Shown here one piece after another: positions 17,209-26,171 of a DNA stretch of 64,000 nucleotides. Where the stretch lies: NCBI RefSeq assembly GCF_015207425.1, contig NZ_JADEWZ010000004.1, forward strand, positions 157,559 to 221,558, given 5' to 3'. Every line of letters begins with the position of its first letter. Position 1 is the stretch's first letter. This DNA comes from Lusitaniella coriacea LEGE 07157. GTDB taxonomy: Bacteria > Cyanobacteriota > Cyanobacteriia > Cyanobacteriales > Spirulinaceae. A program made the position numbers and the translations under genes. The notes under the pieces are model-generated. The model searched no databases, was not told the origin of the DNA, and saw only the letters and a list, made by a program, of their open reading frames with translations.

Positions 17209-19206
17209 ATGAAACACCAATTGCCCGATCAACGGTGGCAGATTGCCCCTTCACAACCGGAAAAAGTCGATCGACTGGTTCAAGCAACGGGGTTTTCTCG
17301 CTTAATCGCACAGGTAATGGTGAATCGGGGGATCGATTGTCCAGAACTCGCGCAAGTTTATGTGGAACCGGAATCGGAAGTTTTACCCGAACCCTTGGAA
17401 GCGTTTCCCGACTTGGCAAAGAGTGTCGAACTCATTCAGGACGCGATCGCGGAAAAAGAAAAAATTGCCATCTGTGGGGACTATGATGCGGATGGCATGA
17501 CTAGTACTGCATTGTTAATTCGCGCATTGCGGCATTTAGGGGCAAACGTGGATTACGCGATTCCCAGCCGTATGAAGGACGGTTACGGCATTAATAAGCG
17601 AATTGTCAAAACTTTCGCGCGGGAGAACGTAGGCTTAATTCTAACGGTGGATAACGGCATTTCCGCATACGAACCCATCGCCCTCGCTATCGAATTAGGA
17701 TTGAGCGTTATTATCACCGATCATCACGATCTCCCCGAAAAATTGCCACCCGCCGATGCCATTCTTAACCCCAAACTCATTCCCGAATCTTCTCCTTATC
17801 GCGGTTTGGCGGGTGTTGGGGTTGCCTATATTCTCGCGATTACCCTCGCGCAAAATCTTGATTCAATTGAAGGGATGACAAATCCCTTACTCGAACTTTT
17901 TACCCTAGGAACTATTGCCGATCTCGCACCCCTCACCGGAGTTAATCGACGATGGTTGAAACGCGGATTGCAACGATTGCCTAAATCAGAAATTCCGGGA
18001 ATTAAAGCTTTAATGCAAATGTCTGGGGTGAACGATAAACAAAAGAATGTCAAACCCGACGATATTGGCTTTCGTTTAGGGCCTAGAATTAATGCAATTG
18101 GTCGTATTGGCGATCCCCAAGTGGTTATCGAACTCCTTTCTACTGAAGAGGAAGGACTTGCCTTAGAACGGGCAATGCAGTGCGAACAAGTCAATCGAGA
18201 ACGACAGGATTTGTGCAAGCAAATTACGTTTGATGCCATTACCGCGATCGAACAAAATCAAGAGATTGAAGGTAGTCCTTATAATTGGCAACAAAGACGG
18301 GTTTTAGTTCTCGTACAACCCAACTGGCACCACGGCGTAATTGGGATTGTTGCTTCGCGTTTGGTGGAACGTTATGGCGTACCGGTTTTCATTGGAACTT
18401 ATGAAGAAGAAAGCGCTGAGAAAATTCGCGGTTCGGCGAGGGGAATTCCTGAGTTTAATATTTTCGATTCCCTCAATTTTTGCGATGATGTACTAGGGAA
18501 ATATGGCGGACATAAAGCCGCCGGAGGATTTAGTTTACCCAGTGACAACCTTGAGGCATTTCAAAAAAGATTGAGCGAGTTTGCCCATCAATGCCTTAAG
18601 CCAGAACACTTGAAGCCTTTGATTAAAGTGGATGCTCAAGCAGATTTAGATCTTTTGCATCAAGATTTTTACAAACAAATCGATAGCTTGCATCCTTGGG
18701 GGATTGGTAATAGCGAACCCGTGTTTTGGACGGAAAATGCTCGCGTTCTAGAACAAAAAATCATTGGGGAATCTCACCTAAAATTGACGGTGGGACAAGA
18801 GATCGAAGGGAAAGTTATAACAATGAAAGCGATCGCGTGGCGTTGGCGCGATTACTTCCCTCTGCCAAATTGCCTGGATATTGCCTATAAATTGCGCGAG
18901 AATCATTGGAATGGCAATACAAATATCGAATTGGAAATTGTGGGTGCAAAAGCGAATTCAATAGCTGTGCCGCTCGTGCAAAATAAGGCAATATTTGATT
19001 ACAATGGACGTTCCTATCTATGTAATTTCTTGGAAAATGCCAACGAACTGAGAATCAGAAATCCTCAAGGGAAAGTTCTCTCGATTCAGCGCGGGAAGCG
19101 GAATGGACTATTAGGTACGAGTCGCGAGGATGCACAGGAAATTGATGTCACGCGATCGCCCTATTATCAAATTATTAAAGCAGCGGTTGCTGCATTAAAA
19201 ATATAG
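17209..19206 (+). CDS. recJ: Single-stranded-DNA-specific exonuclease RecJ
   Basis: 5'-3' exonuclease of recombinational repair, 665 aa. The DHH phosphoesterase motifs are visible: GDYDADGMTSTALL (about residue 88), VDNGIS, and TDHHDLPEKLPPADA (about residue 168). The DHHA1 motif GGHKAAGGFSL is near residue 435. An OB-fold DNA-binding domain follows, and about 90 extra C-terminal residues make it longer than the E. coli enzyme, as is common in cyanobacteria. The gene follows crtR on the same strand after 146 bases. Confidence 0.93.
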   Translation: MKHQLPDQRWQIAPSQPEKVDRLVQATGFSRLIAQVMVNRGIDCPELAQVYVEPESEVLPEPLEAFPDLAKSVELIQDAIAEKEKIAICGDYDADGMTSTALLIRALRHLGANVDYAIPSRMKDGYGINKRIVKTFARENVGLILTVDNGISAYEPIALAIELGLSVIITDHHDLPEKLPPADAILNPKLIPESSPYRGLAGVGVAYILAITLAQNLDSIEGMTNPLLELFTLGTIADLAPLTGVNRRWLKRGLQRLPKSEIPGIKALMQMSGVNDKQKNVKPDDIGFRLGPRINAIGRIGDPQVVIELLSTEEEGLALERAMQCEQVNRERQDLCKQITFDAITAIEQNQEIEGSPYNWQQRRVLVLVQPNWHHGVIGIVASRLVERYGVPVFIGTYEEESAEKIRGSARGIPEFNIFDSLNFCDDVLGKYGGHKAAGGFSLPSDNLEAFQKRLSEFAHQCLKPEHLKPLIKVDAQADLDLLHQDFYKQIDSLHPWGIGNSEPVFWTENARVLEQKIIGESHLKLTVGQEIEGKVITMKAIAWRWRDYFPLPNCLDIAYKLRENHWNGNTNIELEIVGAKANSIAVPLVQNKAIFDYNGRSYLCNFLENANELRIRNPQGKVLSIQRGKRNGLLGTSREDAQEIDVTRSPYYQIIKAAVAALKI

Positions 19207-19242
19207 CGTGTTTCTCTGTTTGAGAGAAAATGAAAAGTGCTA

Positions 19243-19749
19243 TTAAATATTATTCGGGTCTTGTACCCGGAAATAAAAGTCGAGAATTTCTTGGACATCC
19301 TCTAAATCGTTCCATGATGCCTTTTCTCCCAAAATTCCTGGCGGAATAGGGACTGAGTTTCCACGTAAATCCAGTTTCTCAAGCTCGGTGAGTTTAGCAA
19401 TTTCAGTGGGCAACTTGCCCAGTTGATTGCGTCTGAGATCGAGAGATTGTAGAGCGGTAAGCTGACCAATTTCAGCGGGTATTTCACTCAGTTCATTGTC
19501 AACTATCAGAAGTTTTTCAAGTCGATCGAGTAGCCCGATTTCTTTTGGCAACTTGCTGAGTTTGTTGCCAATAACATCAATGATATTACCGTCTTCATAC
19601 TTATACTTCCCAAGAATCAACGTTTTAAGTTGAGTCAACTTGCCAATTTCAGGAGGTAAAACCGCTAACTCGTTACCTGAAAGGTCTAATTCTGTCGCGC
19701 TTTCTTCTGCCGCACGTTCAATTACCTGTAATACTTCTTCTTCAGTCAT
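19243..19749 (-). CDS. Small leucine-rich repeat protein
   Basis: 168 residues with about five leucine-rich repeats of 23 residues of the form LPxEIGxLTxLxxLxLxxNxL, running from residue 20 to 130, with an acidic N-terminal cap (MTEEEVLQVIERAAEESATELDLS) and a short C-terminal tail. There is no signal peptide or enzymatic domain. Such cytosolic LRR units in cyanobacteria are usually protein-binding scaffolds, often attached to a Roc/COR GTPase; none is attached here. The role is unknown. Confidence 0.8.
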   Translation of the reverse strand: MTEEEVLQVIERAAEESATELDLSGNELAVLPPEIGKLTQLKTLILGKYKYEDGNIIDVIGNKLSKLPKEIGLLDRLEKLLIVDNELSEIPAEIGQLTALQSLDLRRNQLGKLPTEIAKLTELEKLDLRGNSVPIPPGILGEKASWNDLEDVQEILDFYFRVQDPNNI

Positions 19750-19886
19750 TAGCGAAAGTTTCTACAAATCAAATAAGATTGAACGAGTAAGCTTGGGTGT
19801 AAGTCTGCCCTGTTAAATTAATCGATTGACTTTTGCTACCGTGAGGCACAACACAGAACAGTAAATTTATTTCCACCGTCTTCTAC

Positions 19887-19979
19887 TAGGTAGGTTGGGT
19901 TGAATGAAATAAAACCTAACATTGGCAAGACTTACAACTGTTTTGTTGGGTTTCGCTCTCCCTCAACACTAACCTACGG
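19887..19979. repeat. Dispersed intergenic repeat, copy 1
   Basis: Element starting TAGGTTGGGTTGAATGAAAT and ending TAACCTACGG, with internal partial inversion (AACCTAACA against TGTTGGGTTTCGCT). A related copy lies at 25961-26053. The ends form an imperfect terminal inverted repeat (TAGGTTGGGT / CAACCTAC-like). It is non-coding and resembles the small palindromic repeats common in cyanobacterial genomes. Confidence 0.75.
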
Positions 19980-20007
19980 AAACCGTCAATTTAAATGCTG
20001 AAAATTG

Positions 20008-20169
20008 CTACACATCAACATCATCAGAATCGGGATTGTTCAACTCTTCCTTGAATCCTCGCAGAGTTTTACCGATCGCGCCGCCCATTTCGGGGATTCT
20101 TTTCGCACCGTAGAACAGGAAAAAAATCAATAAAATAACAACAACTTCCGGCCATCCCAAACCAAACAT
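20008..20169 (-). CDS. tatA: Twin-arginine translocase subunit TatA/E
   Basis: 53-residue protein: short periplasmic start MFGLGWPEV, one transmembrane helix (VVILLIFFLFYGAKRIPEMG) with the FG and hinge Pro-Glu typical of TatA, an amphipathic helix (GAIGKTLRGFKEEL) and an acidic tail. TatA oligomers form the Tat pathway's protein-conducting patch in the thylakoid and plasma membranes and move folded, often cofactor-bearing, proteins. A single TatA-type gene with no tatC beside it is normal in cyanobacteria. It is too short for simple ORF cut-offs. Confidence 0.92.
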   Translation of the reverse strand: MFGLGWPEVVVILLIFFLFYGAKRIPEMGGAIGKTLRGFKEELNNPDSDDVDV

Positions 20170-20391
20170 AAGCGTACTCCTGTTGTGACTAAACGCAGTT
20201 TACTAAAATCAAGCAGCCGATCCTTAGCCAAGAAGGACGAAGCGTTAGACCCGCAATTTTTGGTAAATTAATCCAACTATAGGTTTCGATCGCGGTCAGT
20301 CTCAGTATATCGTTAACCTATGTGACTGCTTGCATTAGGGCTGAAGCGATTAGTCCTCATCGAGCAATTCATCCCTATTTTAAGATTGAGA

Positions 20392-21144
20392 ATGTTAGAA
20401 ACTCCTACAAACTCCCTACGGGAAGAACTTCATCCCCTAATTCGCCAACTCGCCGACAACATTGTATCCTGTTGGCAAAACCACCTCGATTTGTCGCCTT
20501 ACACGCTACCGGAAGGACTCGGTTACGTGGAAGGACGCTTAGAAGGCGAACGATTGAGAATTGAAAATCGCTGCTACCAAAGTCCCCAATTCCGCAAAAT
20601 GCACCTGGAGTTGGCAAAAGTAGGGAAAAATTTGGATATTTTGCACTGCGTGATGTTTCCCAGAGAAGGCTATGCATTGCCGATGTTTGGTTGCGATTTG
20701 GTGGGAGGACGGGGACAAATTAGCGCCGCGATCGCGGACTTGTCGCCAACCAATTTAGACCGAACCCTTCCCCCTAACTATCAAAATGCCCTTTCTGCGC
20801 TGCCTAGTGTCGAATTCTCGCAGCCTCGCGAGCTTCCTGCTTGGGGGGACATTTTCTCGACGTTTTGCTTGTTCATTCGCCCGATTGGTGCGGAGGAAGA
20901 GACGCAATTTTTGGATCGCGCCACCGCTTTTCTAGAGCTGCACTGTAGTCAAGCACAACAATCTCAACCCGTTTCCACTCAAGAGCAAGCGCGATATCTC
21001 GAAGGACAGCGCTACTACTGCACCAAACAGCAGAAAAATGATAAAACTCGTCGGGTACTGGAAAAGGCGTTTGGGACTGAATGGGCGGAAAATTATATGA
21101 ATTCGGTTCTGTTCGATTTACCTGCGGTGAGTAGCGGGACTTGA
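20392..21144 (+). CDS. pcyA: Phycocyanobilin:ferredoxin oxidoreductase
   Basis: 250 residues. PcyA reduces biliverdin IXalpha by four electrons from ferredoxin to 3Z-phycocyanobilin, the chromophore of phycobilisomes and cyanobacterial phytochromes. Family segments are clear: [32 protein letters not shown] (including the His near biliverdin) and [24 protein letters not shown], with the conserved catalytic Asp. An in-frame TTG lies 6 bases before this ATG, but the ATG is preferred. No neighbouring gene is in the same pathway. Confidence 0.95.
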   Translation: MLETPTNSLREELHPLIRQLADNIVSCWQNHLDLSPYTLPEGLGYVEGRLEGERLRIENRCYQSPQFRKMHLELAKVGKNLDILHCVMFPREGYALPMFGCDLVGGRGQISAAIADLSPTNLDRTLPPNYQNALSALPSVEFSQPRELPAWGDIFSTFCLFIRPIGAEEETQFLDRATAFLELHCSQAQQSQPVSTQEQARYLEGQRYYCTKQQKNDKTRRVLEKAFGTEWAENYMNSVLFDLPAVSSGT

Positions 21145-21147
21145 GGA

Positions 21148-21897
21148 TTAAATCTGTCCCATTCCGCCGTCTATAATTAATTCTGCCCCTAGCATATAGG
21201 AAGACTCATCGGAGGCGAGGAAGACAACGGGTTCTGCAATTTCTTGCGCCGAACCAAATCGTCCTGCGGGAACTTGCTGGATAATAGTTTGTCCGATTTC
21301 CTCAACAACCTCTGACGGTAAATCCGAACGTTCGTGGATGGGTGTTTCAATGGGTCCTGGAGAAATGGCATTGACGCGAATTCCACGCTCGACAAGTTCT
21401 GCTGCTAACGTGCGAGTTAACGAGCGAACAGCAGCTTTACTGGCGGAATAGGCACTCATTCCCGGCATTCCCAGAGTACTTGCAATAGAAGTAGTGAAAA
21501 TGACGGAAGCGCCTTGACGCAGGAGGGGAAGCGCTCTTTGTACGGTAAAAAAGGCTCCTTTGACATTAATATCAAAAATTCGATCGAAGAACTCCTCAGT
21601 TATGGTTTCAATGGGTTGAGCTGGGGCAATTCCGGCGTTGACGAATAAAATATCTAAGCCGCCAAACTGTTCCTTAGCCGTCTCGAAGAGGCGTTCTAGG
21701 TCTTGTTCATTGATGACATCCCCTTGAACCGAGATAGCTCCTTCTCCTAATTCTTCTACGGCTTTGTCTAAAGTCGCGCGATCGCGCCCAAAGATAATAA
21801 CCCTTGCTCCTTCTCGAATGAAAGCTTTTGCTGTTTCCAAACCAATTCCGCTATTTCCCCCGGTAATGACAGCAGCTTTTCCTGCAAGACGTGCCAT
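21148..21897 (-). CDS. SDR family NAD(P)-dependent oxidoreductase
   Basis: 249-residue classical short-chain dehydrogenase. The cofactor motif is TGGNSGIG (about residues 12-19), the active site is S-(12)-YSASK with Tyr at about 150, and the C-terminal IDGGMGQI is family-typical. The start at 21897 is favoured over an in-frame ATG 15 bases upstream because GGGAG then lies at the right distance; that GGGAG is itself within the first codons of the longer form. The substrate is not deducible. The gene ends 3 bases past the pcyA stop and faces it. Confidence 0.88.
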   Translation of the reverse strand: MARLAGKAAVITGGNSGIGLETAKAFIREGARVIIFGRDRATLDKAVEELGEGAISVQGDVINEQDLERLFETAKEQFGGLDILFVNAGIAPAQPIETITEEFFDRIFDINVKGAFFTVQRALPLLRQGASVIFTTSIASTLGMPGMSAYSASKAAVRSLTRTLAAELVERGIRVNAISPGPIETPIHERSDLPSEVVEEIGQTIIQQVPAGRFGSAQEIAEPVVFLASDESSYMLGAELIIDGGMGQI

Positions 21898-21935
21898 TTT
21901 AAAATCTCCCATAGAACAGTAAAGGGTAAATATTC

Positions 21936-23642
21936 CTATTGAAATACATTTAAATCTAAGTCATCAATAGTTCCAGATAGCAAAGGTTGAATATCAAGTA
22001 GATCCGTCCCCACAGTTTTATTTTGTTGGACATTGACATAAGCATGGACAGCTTCCCCGTTGATCGCCACAGTTGTAGTGTCATAAGCTTGCATGGCAAA
22101 TTTGGGATAACAGCCAAGACCAATAATCAACACCAAGAAACTCAAGGCGATCGCCACCTCACGAGGACGAGCATCTAGAAACTCAGCCTCTCCCGGTAAA
22201 ACACAACTCGTCCCAAAGCAAACTGCCGCTTGGTTAAAAATAAAGTCTTCTCTTAACTCTGGATCGGTGAGATCGCAAACCGGGACTTCCTTAGATCCGT
22301 AAAAAGAACCATGGAATACTTCCCTTACCATCGATAGCAAATAAATCGGAGTGAGAATAACACCCACCGAACCCAAGAAGACAATGACTATCCGGAAAGC
22401 CGGACTGTAGAACTGACTGGTGGCAATGCCGATAAATACAGTCACTTCACTGGCAAAGCCACTCATTCCTGGCAAGGCAACAGAAGCCATCGCCCCAACA
22501 GTATAAAGGGCAAAGATTTTCGGCATAAACATCCCAATGCTGCCCATGTCTTTCATTGTCATAGTTTGGGTGCGATCGTAAGTTACGCCAGTGAGGAAGA
22601 ATAGCACAGAAGCAATTAAACCGTGGGAAAGCATTTGTAACATTGCTCCATTAATGCCAATCTCGGTGAAAGAAGCAATGCCAATTAAGACAAAACCCAT
22701 GTGGGAAACTGACGAATAAGCGAGTCGCCGTTTCATGTTGGTTTGAGCAAAGGAAGCTAAAGCACCGTAAACAATATTAACCACTCCCAGGGTGACTAAT
22801 ACTGGGGCAAAGTAAATGTGTGCGTCGGGCAGCAGTCCCATATTGAAGCGTATTAACCCATAAGCGCCCATTTTCAGCAAAACTCCCGCCAAAATCATTG
22901 AAACTGGGGCAGATGCTTCTCCGTGAGCGTCTGGTAGCCAAGTATGAAAGGGCAAAGCGGCGAGTTTAACGCCGAAGGCAAAGAGTAGTCCGGCATAGAG
23001 GGGAAGTTCCCAGGCTAGGGGAAAGTCTTTTAGTCCTAGTTGGGCGATGTCAAAGTCGATCGGGCCGGGACCATAAAAGGCCATCGCCAGGGCGGCAACT
23101 AGGATAAAAATAGAGGCTGCCGCAGTATAGAGCAGAAATTTCATCGCTGCATATTGCCGTTTGGGGCCGCCCCAAATGCAAACCAGTAGATAGACCGGGA
23201 CGAGTTCGAGTTCCCACATGATGAAGAACATCAGCAGGTCTTGGGCGATGAATACTCCAACTTGCGCGGCGTACAAAACTAACATGAGGAAGTAGAACAT
23301 CCTCGGTTTGCGATCGAGTTGCCATGCGGAGAGTAGGGAAAGGGTGGTGACAAGTCCCGCTAGGAGTACCAAGGGCATGGAGATGCCATCAACGGAAACT
23401 GCCCAACTGATGCCGAGTTGGGGGATCCAGTTAAATTTTTCAACGATTTGAAAGGTAGCGATTTGCGGGTCGTATTTTTGCCAGAAGAGGACGCACATTA
23501 GCACCAAGTCGGCGATCGCGACGCTTAAAGCATACCAACGGAGAACTTTTCCGTCGCGATCGGGAATGATAGGCACTAATAGTGCTGCCACTAAGGGTAA
23601 GGCAAATGTTGTGGTTAACCAGGGAAATGAATCAGCAAGCAT
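21936..23642 (-). CDS. ndhD: NAD(P)H-quinone oxidoreductase subunit 4 (NdhD)
   Basis: 568-residue antiporter-like subunit of NDH-1, with about 14 transmembrane helices. NDH-1 moves electrons from ferredoxin to plastoquinone with proton pumping, in respiration, cyclic flow and CO2 uptake. The conserved Glu of [12 protein letters not shown] (about residue 144), the Lys of [20 protein letters not shown] and [14 protein letters not shown] identify the NdhD/NuoM branch. Which of the NdhD1-4 forms it is cannot be settled, although the length and lack of adjacent ndhF favour an NdhD1/D2 respiratory type. It lies 38 bases upstream of the SDR gene. Confidence 0.92.
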   Translation of the reverse strand: MLADSFPWLTTTFALPLVAALLVPIIPDRDGKVLRWYALSVAIADLVLMCVLFWQKYDPQIATFQIVEKFNWIPQLGISWAVSVDGISMPLVLLAGLVTTLSLLSAWQLDRKPRMFYFLMLVLYAAQVGVFIAQDLLMFFIMWELELVPVYLLVCIWGGPKRQYAAMKFLLYTAAASIFILVAALAMAFYGPGPIDFDIAQLGLKDFPLAWELPLYAGLLFAFGVKLAALPFHTWLPDAHGEASAPVSMILAGVLLKMGAYGLIRFNMGLLPDAHIYFAPVLVTLGVVNIVYGALASFAQTNMKRRLAYSSVSHMGFVLIGIASFTEIGINGAMLQMLSHGLIASVLFFLTGVTYDRTQTMTMKDMGSIGMFMPKIFALYTVGAMASVALPGMSGFASEVTVFIGIATSQFYSPAFRIVIVFLGSVGVILTPIYLLSMVREVFHGSFYGSKEVPVCDLTDPELREDFIFNQAAVCFGTSCVLPGEAEFLDARPREVAIALSFLVLIIGLGCYPKFAMQAYDTTTVAINGEAVHAYVNVQQNKTVGTDLLDIQPLLSGTIDDLDLNVFQ

Positions 23643-23910
23643 TGCAACGAGCGCTGAACCCAGAAACGGGCTAGTGAAAGAACTGTGAGATTATTATCCC
23701 TGTTTTTCACTGTTTATTTGATTTTTTCTTGAGTGGGACTTTTTTTTAACGGCACGCGATCGCGGGATGTAGGAATTTTTTGAGAGAGTGCGCGATCGCG
23801 CCCCGCCTGTTTTCATCTCTTATGATTCTCTGGGAATGCGCGATCGCGACTCCCCCAGTATCATGGAAAAAGATCGCCACTCTACGGAGCAAATTCGACA
23901 CTTCAACGGT

Positions 23911-25734
23911 ATGGATAAACAGCCCATGTCTAACGCTGACAACAACGAACCCCTTCGCCTTCCTCGCACCAGCGAGTCCGAAACCTTAAAACAAATCCGC
24001 CACACCACCTCCCACGTCATGGCGATGGCGGTGCAAAAGCTGTTTCCCAAAGCACAAGTAACGATTGGTCCGTGGACGGAAAGCGGATTTTATTATGACT
24101 TTGATAATCCCGAATCCTTCACCGAAAAAGACTTAAAAGCCATCAAAAAAGAGATGGACAAGATTATCAAAAAGAAATTTCCGGTGATTCGGGAAGAAGT
24201 CACTCGCGAGGAAGCCGAACGTCGCATTAAAGAACTTGGCGAACCCTACAAGCTGGAAATTCTCGAAGGACTTCAAGAACCGATTACCCTCTACCACCTC
24301 GGCGAAGCGTGGTGGGATTTGTGCGCGGGACCCCATTTGGAAAGTACCGCAGAATTGAACCCCAAAGCGATCGCGCTGGAAATGGTTGCAGGCGCATACT
24401 GGCGCGGCGACGAGAACAAAGCGCAATTGCAACGCATCTATGGGACGGCGTGGGAAACTCCCGAACAACTCGTTGAATACAAGCGACGCAAAGCGGAGGC
24501 GCTAAAGCGGGATCACCGCAAGTTAGGTAAAGAACTGGGTTTATTTATCTTCTCCGATCCCGTGGGCCCTGGATTGCCCCTCTGGACTCCCAAAGGTACG
24601 ATTTTGCGTTCGACCCTCGAAGACTACCTCAAACAAGAACAGATCGCGCGAGGCTATCTCCCCGTGGTCACGCCGCACATTGCTAGAGTGGATCTTTTCA
24701 AAGTTTCCGGACATTGGCAGAACTATAAAGAAGATATGTTCCCGATGATGGCGGAAAATGAGGAAGAAGCGGCAATTGAGCGAGGATTTGTCCTCAAACC
24801 AATGAACTGTCCCTTCCACATCCAAATTTATAAGAGCGAGTTGCGTTCCTATCGGGATTTACCCCTGCGCCTTGCGGAATTTGGCACGGTGTATCGTTAC
24901 GAACAGTCTGGAGAGTTGGGGGGATTGACGCGGGTACGCGGCTTTACCGTAGATGATTCGCACCTGTTTGTCACCCCAGAACAACTGGATGATGAATTTC
25001 TCAAGGTAGTGGATTTAATTTTGTCGGTGTTTAAGGCGTTGCAGTTGAAGAATTTCAAGGCGCGTTTGAGTTTCCGGGATCCTGAATCCGATAAATATAT
25101 TGGTTCCGATGAAGCTTGGGATAAAGCCGAAAATGCGATTCGTCGCGCCGTCCAGCATTTGGGGATGGATTACTTTGAAGCGACTGGAGAGGCGGCATTT
25201 TATGGCCCTAAACTCGATTTTATCTTCCAGGACATTCTGGATCGCGAATGGCAATTGGGAACGGTTCAGGTGGACTACATTCTTCCCGAACGGTTTGAAT
25301 TGGAATATGTGGCTGAGGATGGTTCCCGCCAGCGTCCCATCATGATTCACCGCGCGCCCTTCGGCTCTCTGGAGCGATTGATCGGGATTTTGATTGAAGA
25401 ATATGCCGGGGATTTCCCCCTATGGTTAGCACCCATTCAAACGCGATTGCTCTGCGTTAGCGATGAGTTTATGGGTTATGCCGAGGAAGTGGTTGCCAAG
25501 TTAAAAGGTGCGGGAATTCGCGCTGAAGTGGATCGCAGTGGGGAACGGCTGGGCAAACTGATTCGCAATGCAGAGAAGTCAAAAATACCCGTTATGGCGG
25601 TTGTAGGAGGGAAGGAGGTGGAAAACAACAGCCTGAGCGTTCGCACCCGTGCAGAAGGAGATTTAGGTTCAATCGCAGTTGAGGAGGTTCTCGAACGGTT
25701 GAAGACAGCCAATACTTCCCGCACGAATTTTTAG
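23911..25734 (+). CDS. thrS: Threonine--tRNA ligase
   Basis: Class II synthetase, about 607 aa from the ATG at 23911 (or 602 from 23926). It lacks the N-terminal TGS domain, starting with the editing domain (RHTTSHVMAMAVQKLF, with the HxxxH zinc pair) followed by motif 2 (RYEQSGELGGLTRVRGF), KPMNCPFHI with the catalytic-site zinc Cys, and the C-terminal anticodon domain. The frame is open upstream to 23788, but that stretch is largely translated HIP1 sequence (MRDR... twice) and not family-like, so it is left out. No strong ribosome site decides between the two starts. Confidence 0.92.
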   Translation: MDKQPMSNADNNEPLRLPRTSESETLKQIRHTTSHVMAMAVQKLFPKAQVTIGPWTESGFYYDFDNPESFTEKDLKAIKKEMDKIIKKKFPVIREEVTREEAERRIKELGEPYKLEILEGLQEPITLYHLGEAWWDLCAGPHLESTAELNPKAIALEMVAGAYWRGDENKAQLQRIYGTAWETPEQLVEYKRRKAEALKRDHRKLGKELGLFIFSDPVGPGLPLWTPKGTILRSTLEDYLKQEQIARGYLPVVTPHIARVDLFKVSGHWQNYKEDMFPMMAENEEEAAIERGFVLKPMNCPFHIQIYKSELRSYRDLPLRLAEFGTVYRYEQSGELGGLTRVRGFTVDDSHLFVTPEQLDDEFLKVVDLILSVFKALQLKNFKARLSFRDPESDKYIGSDEAWDKAENAIRRAVQHLGMDYFEATGEAAFYGPKLDFIFQDILDREWQLGTVQVDYILPERFELEYVAEDGSRQRPIMIHRAPFGSLERLIGILIEEYAGDFPLWLAPIQTRLLCVSDEFMGYAEEVVAKLKGAGIRAEVDRSGERLGKLIRNAEKSKIPVMAVVGGKEVENNSLSVRTRAEGDLGSIAVEEVLERLKTANTSRTNF

Positions 25735-25748
25735 CCTTGGGGCGTATT

Positions 25749-25765
25749 GTCAATTTTCAATTGAC
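25749..25765. repeat. Hairpin GTCAATT-TTC-AATTGAC, downstream of thrS
   Basis: Perfect 7-bp inverted repeat with a 3-base loop, 14 bases past the thrS stop and followed by a purine run (GGGGAAAGGGGAAGGGG). The same hairpin, with loop TTG, occurs at 29764-29780, also just after a stop codon. It may stabilise or terminate the 3' end, although there is no T run. Confidence 0.6.
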
Positions 25766-25790
25766 GGGGAAAGGGGAAGGGGTAAAGGTT

Positions 25791-25893
25791 ATAGCGCTAT
25801 GCCTAAACGTTAGGACATCGCGTAGGGTGGGCAATGCCCACCAGCTATGGGTTGTGGCTTATGAGATTGTGTAGTCTTAACTTCGTAGCGCTA
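25791..25893. repeat. Short element bounded by TAGCGCTA palindromes
   Basis: ATAGCGCTAT (25791-25800) and TAGCGCTA (25886-25893) bracket about 85 bases that contain the perfect palindrome GGTGGGCA-A-TGCCCACC (25826-25842). The arrangement looks like a miniature palindromic repeat. No coding potential is seen. Confidence 0.45.
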
Positions 25894-25960
25894 TAAAGGA
25901 TGACTGTTGGCACTCAATGACAATCCGTCATTTTTTCCTTGACAGACCAATAGTCAGCAT

Positions 25961-26053
25961 AGGTAGGTTGGGTAGAATGAAATGAAACCCAACATTTGCA
26001 AGACTTTTACCTTAGTTTGTTGGGTTTCGCTCGCGCTCAACGCCAACCTACGA
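25961..26053. repeat. Dispersed intergenic repeat, copy 2
   Basis: Second copy of the element at 19887-19979: TAGGTTGGGTAGAATGAAAT at the start, AACCCAACA, then TTGTTGGGTTTCGCTCGCGC and CCAACCTACG at the end. The two copies are the same length to within a base or two and differ at scattered positions. The internal AACCCAACA / TGTTGGGTT can form a hairpin. Confidence 0.75.
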
Positions 26054-26171
26054 AAGAATGAATTTTTTATCACGCTTTCCATTTTTTGTCCTGTACAAAG
26101 GCTATTCCTAAACTTACCGTGTCACGATGCTTTCCCCAATTCCCAATTTAAATGTGTAGCAGCTTATTAAC

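Larger units (their letters stand above)
25735..26171. other. Repeat-rich intergenic region after thrS
   Basis: 437 bases holding no convincing gene but several distinct repeats, listed separately: a GTCAATT hairpin, a 103-base segment bounded by TAGCGCTA palindromes with a central GGTGGGCAATGCCCACC palindrome, and a copy of the dispersed TAGGTTGGGT element. The 62-aa frame at 25982 is inside the last element and is not a gene. Confidence 0.6.

Noticed and set aside
20386..20391. TTG start 6 bases upstream of pcyA.
   Set aside because: An ATG two codons later is better placed, and the two extra residues are not family-like.
23788..23910. N-terminal extension of the thrS frame (MRDRAPP...).
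   Set aside because: It is translated from HIP1 repeats (GCGCGATCGCG twice) and does not look like threonyl-tRNA synthetase. The family starts near 23911-23926.
25982..26170. 62-codon frame after thrS.
   Set aside because: It overlaps the dispersed repeat and has no ribosome site; coding is unlikely.
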